Source: Cadophora sp. MPI-SDFR-AT-0126
Taxonomy: Eukaryota > Ascomycota > Leotiomycetes > Helotiales > Ploettnerulaceae
DNA: 64,000 bases
Direction: 5' to 3'
Assembly: GCA_020747065.1 (NCBI GenBank)
Contig: JAGMVK010000010.1
Coordinates: 1,550,001-1,614,000, forward strand
A program made the translations under genes and the position numbers. The notes beneath the pieces were generated by a model. It had not been told where the DNA came from, made no database searches, and saw only the letters and a list, made by a program, of their open reading frames with translations. Positions within the stretch are counted from its first letter, which is position 1. Each line of letters starts with the position of its first letter. Below, piece by piece: positions 57,001 through 64,000 of this stretch.

Positions 57001-58140
57001 GGCCTGAGCTCTCTGAAGAAGCTCCACCACTTGATTCATGGGAGGCAAGTCGTCGCCAGAAAGCTGCTTCATGGCATGGAGGATGAAGGCTTGATACCAA
57101 CGATTGAGTTGTGCCTCATCCTTCACTAAATCTTCATCTCTCAGTTGACTGGTGAAAGACGCTAGTGTGACTCCCGAAGCTGCGGATCCGAATTCATGGA
57201 GAACTGAGAATGGATTGCTTCCGTCCATGGCTAAACGCCAAACAGTGAGTCCGTACGAGTAGACATCAGTCTTTGCAAGATACTCGCGAGCGACTGGTTG
57301 ATACGATTCCGGCGCTCGCCACGGCATTGTTCCACCAAGATTGACACGAGGAGCGGAGGCCTCGCCAACAATCGAGAAGCCAAAGTCACCAAGCTTCGCC
57401 ACGTAGGTCTTTTGTGGATGTGAGAAGATGAGAACGTTTTCAGATTTCATGTCACCATGAATGATTCCACAGCGATGAAGGACCTGCAAGCCATGAGCGA
57501 TATCAAGGCTGATGGTGCGTTTCACTTCGGATGTGAGGACTTCTCTGGCCTGGAGGTCGGCCAGATTGCCTTGGTCAGCGTACTCTGTGACAATGTATGG
57601 GAGTCGATAGGAAGATTCAAACGGGTTGGTGCCCCAACCGAGTGCAAGTAACGTGACAATGTTCTCGTGCTCATAGAGAGGTGGATGCATAAGCGCATAG
57701 ATCTCCATCATGACTGAGTTCATGGCTCTACGATCCTTGGCGAGTGGCTCGCCCAAGTTGCTGAATGCAATCCTCGCTGTCTTGTACACCAGCGTCCTCC
57801 CGTCGAACTGCCCTTGCCTGCTGCTCAATGTTGTCCCAATAGTCTTTACCTCAAAGATAAAGCCTTCCGATCGAGGCACCTTCTTGCTGGATACCTCAAA
57901 GGACGCACCTTGACCGAGGAAGCTGGACTGGTCCATAGCTTGTGAACCCAAGTACAATTGCATGGCGGGTTGTCTCACAGAGAGCTCTGCTCGTCTTCCC
58001 ATGTATACGAGATCAAACACATTTGGAATGAAGGGTGCGTCAGCGATTGAGTTCTCTGAAGATGTTTCTGGTGTCGGCTCTGCCCCGTTGGAGACAGCAG
58101 GTCTCGAGGTATCTGGCCGACCTGAGAATGTGCTGGACAT
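54070..58140 (-). CDS. protein kinase - Sel1-like - ankyrin repeats - ZZ finger protein
   Basis: Single long frame; from ATG 58140 it encodes 1356 residues. The frame is open to 58308, adding 56 residues if that ATG is used. Residues about 105-400 are a protein kinase: Lys in [20 protein letters not shown] with Asp230 (the HRD Arg is Gly, as in RD-lacking kinases), DFG in [10 protein letters not shown], and WRAPES. Residues about 480-590 look Sel1-like ([20 protein letters not shown], then [14 protein letters not shown]). From about 640 to 1250 there are multiple ankyrin repeats, for example [40 protein letters not shown] and [22 protein letters not shown]-terminal ZZ zinc finger ([25 protein letters not shown]) spans about 1255-1305. 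Kinase plus ankyrins recalls animal RIPK4/ANKK1; ZZ fingers bind histone-like or degron peptides. Cytosolic sensor-kinase role is inferred from domains and from the neighbouring HeLo gene. Confidence 0.9.
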   Translation of the reverse strand: MSSTFSGRPDTSRPAVSNGAEPTPETSSENSIADAPFIPNVFDLVYMGRRAELSVRQPAMQLYLGSQAMDQSSFLGQGASFEVSSKKVPRSEGFIFEVKTIGTTLSSRQGQFDGRTLVYKTARIAFSNLGEPLAKDRRAMNSVMMEIYALMHPPLYEHENIVTLLALGWGTNPFESSYRLPYIVTEYADQGNLADLQAREVLTSEVKRTISLDIAHGLQVLHRCGIIHGDMKSENVLIFSHPQKTYVAKLGDFGFSIVGEASAPRVNLGGTMPWRAPESYQPVAREYLAKTDVYSYGLTVWRLAMDGSNPFSVLHEFGSAASGVTLASFTSQLRDEDLVKDEAQLNRWYQAFILHAMKQLSGDDLPPMNQVVELLQRAQAALQTGIMNTSQGREFLKYMFWLVHRLGMSNQPLFGKIGEHLVGSALSDGFYGKLDTVMARCLSKVPEERDLSVAISTLSNPGEGLQNTVDPSENMLLRQSFDHHFMSWHAVRDLQPSVQTFLFERFRARADENASRNQVNTPECFVLASFYMNALGTQQNLEEARRLIIHAAANGHQVAQANAWRFARVTGSELATNISPQQILERQAFNGSRGALQDLAIIAPERAVEAKRIIKAGLAGVGASFWGDDLLHGFTHGPWINTFRNTTILVENMRNPREIAEYKVNKRGDRILHMAASCGQVRAVEALLDNFPSLTVDQLNDIGETPLLSACRSGHRDVVEWLLNRGADPKITTSFKESPLHWLISFDEDEVHAVGQALISAGADAKSLTTKQINYSAFPSGIDFDNLPPGTPLTWAVHHDRPDIIEFLLSQPGSVDLCVMKAPNNPTPLEWAAQYHHRHCLGAMIDTMKTQKFNFTYQEFLKSAVHGADMFSMILRNGVQYLERMKDTLDYLLEETHGASFASGLGGFGYTLLYYAISEGHDLVAKYLLAPETESLLREGRERLRAVINDEDDMPIQRYGAFSEEHINIPCGIEQRTPLLECIRWNYHELFDLLISRGADIQARSRNPFDGSKTNWSAMHAFAYAAHDSDLTLVRKIIEAGVEVDAQFNESPDLETPLVVALKNNAFKLAQELLHRGANINAACLASGFITLEHPTTILGHLVVSAARGSVARMQVLFYQSQVAQDRATLFVVEPQRQLTAFHLAARAHKGVFDRIPDGTSSPVAYQRDQYDFAQNRDILNELLQHFGSSDELINARTGEALFHRTSLHLAVDAINLSAVELLLDRDAIDISVRDINGQSALDLAYLAALHQNIQCDGSCQRTPLPGRRWHCTTCPDHDLCETCYLALHDGQSSQDVHDFEEMTLKQTNDTVKKDWRRHIPAEQLDLAHIIELLQSKLVRNQQVLDATNVLQEMRI

Positions 58141-59054
58141 GGCTGGAAACCTCGATGATCTGATAGCCCTTCCAAGCTGTACCGAAGTAAAAGATTCCCA
58201 AGCAGCTTTGTCTGTTATGGGGAGGGGGGATGAAAGTGTACCTAAGTCGATGAGAAGCTCAGCTCCCAATTGCCTTGCGGGACGCCAAGACAACATGTCA
58301 GGTGACACGTCAGCTTACCTTTAACAGGCAGTCAGAAGCGGAGGATTGTGCTACAGCGCTGCCTTGGATGTTCAGAAATGCATTGTTTGACACGATTCTT
58401 TGAAATGCTGTTTTCATGTCAGGCTCAGTGGTAGGCGCTGTGATGGTACGCCAAGTGGCCCCGCAATAAAGCTACAGGGACTGCAAAGAAGGGGCAATCA
58501 ATTCAAAAGAGCTGTCAATACTGGCTGTGATTCTACTCGGAAGACCTTAATCTTAGCTACAAGGATTCGAATTCTATTATAGAGATTCATAAAGGCATAG
58601 CCTCCATAGGTTATTTTTGGGTAATGGTATTAGTCTTGGCGATGCTCGCTTAGTTTGTTGTCTCGGCACAGGCTTTACAGGGCACTCACATAGGCTCTAC
58701 AGCAATGTCAACTAAATTGCATGTAAGGGATAGGAGTTCCCGCCCACCACCCATAATTATTACAAATTGCTTCTTAAACAGGGAGGGATGGTCTTTAAAA
58801 AAAACTGCTTGGACACTGTGAAGTGCTGCAAGGCGGTACAAGTCCTGTATACTTGTCAAGATCGAAGTTGAATGGAGATGAATCTTTGTCCACGCAGATT
58901 TGAATTGTAGAATGGCATTCCTCACATATAAAATTGTAATAAACTAGTGAGTGCAGTTCATTGAACATGAAGGCTTCCATAAAGTGGGCAATAGACCCGT
59001 ACATAAACAGATGAAATAGCAGTCTGAGAAGTCCCACGAGCGAGACGAATGAGC
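58141..59054. other. intergenic, 0.9 kb
   Basis: Between the two signalling genes, both on the minus strand. The bases up to 58308 continue the kinase frame and could be a 5' leader with a small intron. The rest (58309-59054) is A/T-rich and without accepted genes. Confidence 0.5.
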
Positions 59055-60926
59055 TCAGACGCATATTCGCTCGAGATTTCGAACAATCCGAAGCAGATCC
59101 GGTAGCGTGTCAGGGCATTCATCGGCGCCAGCCATCCCATACCTGAGACAGGTATGTACAGCATCAGCGTAGATATCACCCATGCGGAACTTGAGCTGTC
59201 CTGTTGCAACCACCTGCCTGTTCAACCATTTTGGGATCTCGGCAATGCTGTCAAGTTTTACGCCAACGTTGTCATCCACTTTCCTTACATCAACGCATTT
59301 TGCAACGATGTGCTTTAGTGCTTTCCACTCAGCCAGCTCTAGGAGCAACAATCCCAGACTGTACATGTCCATGTGCTTCTGAAAGGACATTGACGGTTCC
59401 CCTAATGCTTGTGGATGGCGGTATATGTCCGCTAGTGGTTCTTGCGATGGCTGCTCTGAGATCTCGCTTGGTGAGTCCTGCCTTGCGAAGCTGAAACACG
59501 TGATATACGGCTTGGACCAGCCATCTTGTTGAAAGAACATGACATTGTCGGATCGGATGTCCTTGTGCAGCCAACCAGCAGTATGAAACCCTAGTAGTGT
59601 TTTGCACACCTCCCTGGCCACCTGCAGACGATTCGTGACACTGATTGAAGCGAAAGTCTTGGTGTCGCGGAGTACCTCCGTCAACGACATTGCAAATCGT
59701 GCCTCCGTCGATGTCTGGATGATAGAAGAGTTGGGCCAATGATATATGAAGACAAATCGAGCTTCCTCTTCGAGATATCCTTGACATCGCAAAGTGTGGA
59801 AAGAAGGACTCTTCGTCAAAGCAAGCAGTAGCGCCAGATTCTTGACTCGTGAAGCCAGCTTGCCTTTTAATCTTTGCGGAACATCTTTGTACTCGATCCA
59901 CACCGGTTGACCATCGTAAAAGCCTTGAGCTACGTTGATGTTGATTGGCTTATGCGTGACGTTGGTCAACATGCTTCTATTCATGGCAGATAAAGTTGTA
60001 AAAACAATCGGCGCTTCTGTCTTTCCAGGAACCCCAGTGTCTTTGATTTCGATGCGTGTCAGCTTGAGATTCGCAGCCAGAGTAACAACGTCGTCAGCAT
60101 ACGGGGGAGTGATATTATTATCAGCAACCTCAGATCGCTGCAAACCACGCAACTCGCTGATACTCTGACTGATTTGAATGACTCCTGCAAGAATTTGGCG
60201 CAGCGTGGCCGAAGAGTCTTCTCGTTGTACAGGGTCAAGCAAATTCCACAGCCCGTTCACGATGCCCCGTACATCGGAAACCATATTTTCAAATTTTTGC
60301 TTGTCGACTGCCGCCCACCGAAGACGTTTCGGAAGGTGATTCTTCTTCTGTACAATTTTTGCCCTTAACAGGATTCGTTGCCGCAAGTTATCTGGCACGA
60401 GTTTCTCCAGCACTGTCGTTGCCGTCTCATTCTGCTCGATCAGTAACGTGGCATCAGACCCAGCGAAGGTAGGCTTGAGATCTGGCATCTCCACCAGATC
60501 TAATTTGTACCGCTGCCGAAGCCCATCCGTGGTCAAAATGACCTGCAGCTGGGCCATCAATTGAGATGCCAGAGCATAGTTCAGCCTGGGATCGACCTGC
60601 ACCTGTTCAAGACTTGCTTCATCCGCCAGAGAGGGTGTCGCAACTGAGCCCTCGCTGCCCGCACCGTGACCGCCCTGAGTGGTTGCGGTATCGTGCTTGA
60701 GGTCATCGCCGTCGTTCTCACCAGACGGCAGTTCGGAATCCTTCAGCAGCTCCACAGCTCTTGCCCACTGTATGAAGCGAGACTCTTCCACGCACAACAT
60801 AGTTTGGAGAAGAGTCGCATCTCGGCCCAGATTGTGCGCTTTCGCGAGTAAAGTGAAGCCCTTGATGATGCCGCCGAATACCTGGAAAGAAAGAGAGACC
60901 ACAGCTAGAGCCGTGCCGGGGTCCAT
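59055..60926 (-). CDS. HeLo-domain pseudokinase (prion-inhibition/propagation family)
   Basis: Single frame, 623 residues from ATG 60926 (MDPGTALAVVSLSFQVFGGI); the frame is open to 61010, but the HeLo domain normally starts at this Met. Residues 1-165 match the HeLo helical bundle: GFTLLAKAHNLGRDATLLQT, then the hallmark EESRFIQWARAVELL, later a QLMAQLQVILTTDGLRQRYK helix. A helical linker follows to about 320. Residues about 330-620 are kinase-like: GWLHKDIRSDNVMFF keeps the catalytic-loop Asp and Asn, but the DFG position reads CFSFARQ, and no glycine loop is evident, so it is probably inactive; DMYSLGLLLLELAEW is the helix-F region. HeLo domains (HET-S, and the related HELL and MLKL bundles) act in membrane-targeted cell death in fungi. 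A role in self/non-self-triggered death is inferred from the family, not shown. Confidence 0.87.
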   Translation of the reverse strand: MDPGTALAVVSLSFQVFGGIIKGFTLLAKAHNLGRDATLLQTMLCVEESRFIQWARAVELLKDSELPSGENDGDDLKHDTATTQGGHGAGSEGSVATPSLADEASLEQVQVDPRLNYALASQLMAQLQVILTTDGLRQRYKLDLVEMPDLKPTFAGSDATLLIEQNETATTVLEKLVPDNLRQRILLRAKIVQKKNHLPKRLRWAAVDKQKFENMVSDVRGIVNGLWNLLDPVQREDSSATLRQILAGVIQISQSISELRGLQRSEVADNNITPPYADDVVTLAANLKLTRIEIKDTGVPGKTEAPIVFTTLSAMNRSMLTNVTHKPININVAQGFYDGQPVWIEYKDVPQRLKGKLASRVKNLALLLALTKSPSFHTLRCQGYLEEEARFVFIYHWPNSSIIQTSTEARFAMSLTEVLRDTKTFASISVTNRLQVAREVCKTLLGFHTAGWLHKDIRSDNVMFFQQDGWSKPYITCFSFARQDSPSEISEQPSQEPLADIYRHPQALGEPSMSFQKHMDMYSLGLLLLELAEWKALKHIVAKCVDVRKVDDNVGVKLDSIAEIPKWLNRQVVATGQLKFRMGDIYADAVHTCLRYGMAGADECPDTLPDLLRIVRNLERICV

Positions 60927-61364
60927 TTTGCGGAGTCGGCTGTCATAGCAATAATGGCAGTTGTGTCGAGTATTGCTGATCAGCTGAATAATAGTGTTAG
61001 TTGCGGGCAATGCTTTTCAAGTGCTGTTTGCAGATTTGAATTCGCATGCCTCTGGCTGGCTTTTTCTTTTGCAAAAGACTCATGTCGAGGCATGGTAGTC
61101 ATCGAGCGTTGTGCTCGTCACACGACAGGCAGCCAGGGCGGAGAACCTGGTTTAGTCACATGATTTAGACCAATTCAAGTGACAAGATGAGTCAGCAGAC
61201 CCCACCTGAGTTTGATAAATGACACCGCGTCTGAGGCTACTCGAAGCTCTACGGTTACAGATCTACGCAGAGAGTAATCTCTTTTAGATCCAACTAAAAT
61301 TTCCAAGGATTTTTTGTCAGTTCATCAAAATCTCTCGAATCAGAAGGAAGTCGTCACATTCATT
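60927..61364. other. divergent promoter region, 0.44 kb
   Basis: Upstream region shared by the HeLo gene (minus) and the MFS gene (plus). No clear TATA box. Confidence 0.5.
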
Positions 61365-63673
61365 ATGTCTTCATCACAAATACCCACCCAGGCCGAGGAC
61401 GAAGACAGAGCACCACTCCTCCTCCATAGGTCAAATCAACATAACACAACAATCAAAAATACGAGCCGGTGGTCTATCATGAAGCAAGTAGGAGGGTTGC
61501 TGTTTGGGTTTGCTCATTGGATTTTCACGGTGTCGACCCGACTAATGTCTTTTCAGGAGCATGCTGATGGCAATTGATTCATCATTTGCTGCCGCGACTT
61601 ACACAAGAATTGGTACCAGCCTTCGCAATTTGTTCTTTACTGAGTACGCCGAGAATTTGTTTAATGCAATTAGGATCATCCTTCAACCAGCTCGATGGCT
61701 CCCAGTGGGCATTGATAATGTACTCTATTGGCCTTATCTCGAGTCAACCTTTGGTAAGGCAAAGTCGTACTCTTTTCAGTGCATATCTCAAGACTGATTT
61801 CACCAGATAACTCAATTATCGTTGATTGTCGGCTCACGCGCTGTTCTTCTGTTCTGTTATTGTGCATTTGCTGTAGGGAATCTCTGGAGGTATTTTCCAA
61901 CCATAGAAACTTTCGAGCGTGACACTCGACCTGACAAAAATGGATCGCAAGTGGACTTAGTGTAAATTTTACATGCTTCGTGATTGGAAGAGCTATTACA
62001 GCGGTTGGTTCAGCTGGGATGAATACCCTCGTACAAGTTATACTTAAAGGTCTGCTTTGGATCTTCTCCCTGATAACTATTGGTTAACTGTTCCATAGAT
62101 TCAGTGCCTGCTCGCCTGTTTACCATATGCTTGGGAGTTATTGAGATCACGGATGCTTCTGGAATGTTCTTAGGTAGTGGTCTTTTACCGCTGATTGCGA
62201 AAGGCAGGTATCTACAGTAAGTTCAAGCTCATTTCATAACTTAGAAGGCATGCCAGTTTATCAACAACATGCTCACTGTTCCGACATGACATAGATACCT
62301 GAACTTGCTGCTTGCAACGCTCGCCATCGTATCATTAATCTCAGCATACAGTCTCCGGTCGCCTGCAGAAGCTGTCGCCGACATGGGTGGCCCTCATCGA
62401 GTGCAAATTGCTAATGGCGATCGCATTTCTGATGATCAGAATCATGCTTCATACAGAAGCATCGCGTTCTCGATCATGAAGCAAGTCGATTCTGCTGCGT
62501 TGTTCTTGCTACCTTTCATTTCGGCAGTCTTTGCCCGGCTTTCGAGTGACGCATTTCTTACCGGACCACATTTGCAGATTTGGACGGCAGCTTCTCTTTT
62601 AGTTTGCCTCGTTGCCGTATTTTGCTGGGCTGAATTTCGAGTTGTATCTTTTCCCATTGTCCCCAGATATTTCTTGACTATGAAACTCCCTCGCATCATA
62701 CTTATCACTCAGGGGCTGGGAATGATGGCGATAAGTTCAGTACGACACGAAATCTGTTCAACTTGAATTCCTGACTGATTCAAATTTAGGTGTTGTACAT
62801 CATGCCCTTTGAGGCAGAATTGAGCCCCAGCAAAAGTCGAAACTCAAACTCGGGCACTGTGCTGACCGCAAGCTACATCGGCGGGCCTATAGGAAGCTTA
62901 ATTGGAGGCTTCGTGATCAAAAGATCCGGTCAATACAAGCTATGTATACTATGTGGGATCTTTGGGTGCTCGGTGATGTTTATTTGCCACGCTTTCACAT
63001 GGAATGGTGAGCTCTCGAGAAAGACCCACCTCTGCTCACAGTCGATCACTGACAATTAGTAGCCATCGATTCTGTACCGAGCCATGTCGCTATATTTATC
63101 CAGGGTGCCTTTTCAGATCTGTTCTGCAGCCCACTGGTATTCGCATTAATATCTTCCATGACAGGGAAAGGTTTGTTTTCAGATATTTGAATACGCTATG
63201 GTCTTTGTTAAACTCACATAGACCGAACTCGTATCATGGGCGTATACTTCCTACTTGAAAGCTTGGCTAGCCTTTTCGCTGTATCGATCTCCTCAGCCGT
63301 GGTAATCAGCTCTGTCACCGGCTGTCTTCGCAAAGAATTCGGCAATATGTCCGAAAACAGAGAAGTAAGTATAGAGCACTAGCCTCAAATCGAGATGTTA
63401 CTTAATCGCAGATTTAGATAGTCCAGAAAGCTCTTGAGAATATGGATTTCCTTTGGACATTGCCTCAAGAAAAGAGAGACCTTGTTCTTCGATGCTTTGA
63501 ACATGGCATGAAGAGGGGCTATTGTACGTCGGAGCCCTTTGAATTCCCTTTCAACATGACAGCTGATTTCGAATATAGTGGTTTCGCTATGTCTTGCGCT
63601 TGGAGCATTTTGTTTTGCTCTTCAGGTCAAACAACTGCCTGCTGACGAGGAGGAACATCAGACCATCACATAA
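61365..63673 (+). CDS. DHA2-type MFS transporter
   Basis: Twelve exons keep a single frame of about 561 residues: 61365-61507, 61557-61612, 61674-61753, 61807-61889, 61961-62049, 62099-62216, 62295-62739, 62790-63006, 63060-63170, 63222-63364, 63418-63523, 63579-63673. The N-terminus has a vacuole-type acidic Leu motif (EDEDRAPLLLHR). TM1-2 read GGLLFGSMLMAIDSSFAAAT and SSFNQLDGSQWALIMYSIGL; the SRAVLLFCYCAFAVGNLW and CFVIGRAITAVGSAGMNTLV segments are TM3-4; later GTVLTASYIGGPIGSLIGGF and VYFLLESLASLFAVSIS. The TM1-4 patterns fit the DHA2/Vba group (drug or basic-amino-acid transport). Compared with the family, motif A between TM2 and TM3 is poor (ITQLSLIVGSR replaces GKLSDxxGR), and the motif-C region reads FLGSGLLPLI. 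It may therefore have altered transport or be drifting. Exon count is unusually high for its length. Confidence 0.78.
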
Positions 63674-63791
63674 GTTAGTACACTCATGGAAAATGTTTGG
63701 CATAGATTATGAAACGCAAGGAACTAATATTCGATCATTTATAGTGGCGCTAGTGGCGCAGCTGGTTGTAGAACAGATCTTAGGCATCTGA
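63674..63791. other. short convergent spacer
   Basis: Region of 118 bases between the MFS stop and the stop of a partial frame on the minus strand. Confidence 0.5.
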
Positions 63792-64000
63792 TCAAACCCT
63801 ATTAAACACAATAATTCTCACCTCCACACTCTCTCTTGGCATGACATCAGCTGAGAAGTTCGGATCGGCGAAAGCAGCGTGAGCGCAGGCTGTATTGACT
63901 GTTAGTGAGCCTGCAGTTATGTGAAGAGGACCCAATCTTAGCTGACTATTCATAATTCCAGTCTCATTGAGTTGAGAATCGAAAGTGACGAAGAGAGTGA
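63792..64000 (-). CDS. partial C-terminal exon of an unrecognised gene (runs off the right edge)
   Basis: An open frame enters from the right edge on the minus strand and stops at 63794-63792, about 69 residues. It includes GPLHITAGSLTVNTACAHAA and FADPNFSADVMPRESVEVRI, ending IVFNRV. The pattern Ala-Cys-x-His-Ala-x-Phe-x-Asp-Pro followed by Pro-Arg-Glu-Ser-hydrophobic-Glu-Val-Arg looks like a conserved C-terminal segment that I have seen in fungal proteins but cannot name. A possible donor after ESVE (GTGAGA) could instead end the exon there. There is too little sequence for function. Confidence 0.4.
   Translation of the reverse strand, partial: TLFVTFDSQLNETGIMNSQLRLGPLHITAGSLTVNTACAHAAFADPNFSADVMPRESVEVRIIVFNRV

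Noticed and set aside
1..64000. CRISPR arrays, rRNA, tRNA or intact transposons
   Set aside because: None seen; no regularly spaced repeats, transposase, reverse transcriptase or long terminal repeats were recognised.

Overview
The window is nuclear DNA of a filamentous ascomycete (Pezizomycotina). Protein style and family content suggest Leotiomycetes/Helotiales, but that placement is an inference. Evidence for a fungus: short 45-135 nt GT-AG introns with CTNAC-type branch sites, Zn2Cys6 regulators, Kre9/Knh1-like GPI wall proteins, DHA-type MFS transporters, a HeLo-domain protein and a Rad53/Chk2-type kinase. About 21 complete genes plus one partial gene at each edge were read exon by exon; I see no tRNA, rRNA, CRISPR or intact transposon. 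REGION 1 (1-12192): two secreted low-complexity proteins (one running off the left edge), a conserved fungal protein of unknown role, and an FHA-kinase-FHA checkpoint kinase. REGION 2 (14126-26015): a possible small accessory cluster on one strand: Zn2Cys6 regulator, FAD monooxygenase, DHA1 transporter whose eleventh or twelfth membrane segment is joined across a junction with no AG acceptor, and an S15/CocE-type hydrolase with an unusual N-terminal domain. REGION 3 (26593-33690): a multi-pass membrane protein of a fungus-specific family, then two diverged paralogous GPI-anchored Ser/Thr-rich proteins with the same intron position. REGION 4 (34265-38033): a membrane-anchored hypothetical protein divergent from a trypsin-like protein whose frame breaks just before its end and whose shifted frame runs without a stop into a two-repeat Myb gene. 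REGION 5 (38907-53949): an oxygenase-rich block: alpha/beta-hydrolase, NTF2-like/flavin monooxygenase fusion, Baeyer-Villiger monooxygenase, C2H2+Zn2Cys6 regulator, carotenoid/stilbene cleavage oxygenase and a TetX-like FAD monooxygenase. It has no PKS, NRPS or terpene synthase, so a catabolic or tailoring role is more likely than a complete biosynthetic cluster. REGION 6 (54070-64000): an active-looking kinase with ankyrin repeats and a ZZ finger lies next to a HeLo-domain pseudokinase on the same strand. Side by side they resemble the domain logic of RIPK plus MLKL in necroptosis; this pair is the most interesting candidate system here, but the functional link is inference. An MFS gene diverges from the HeLo gene, and a partial reading frame enters from the right edge.
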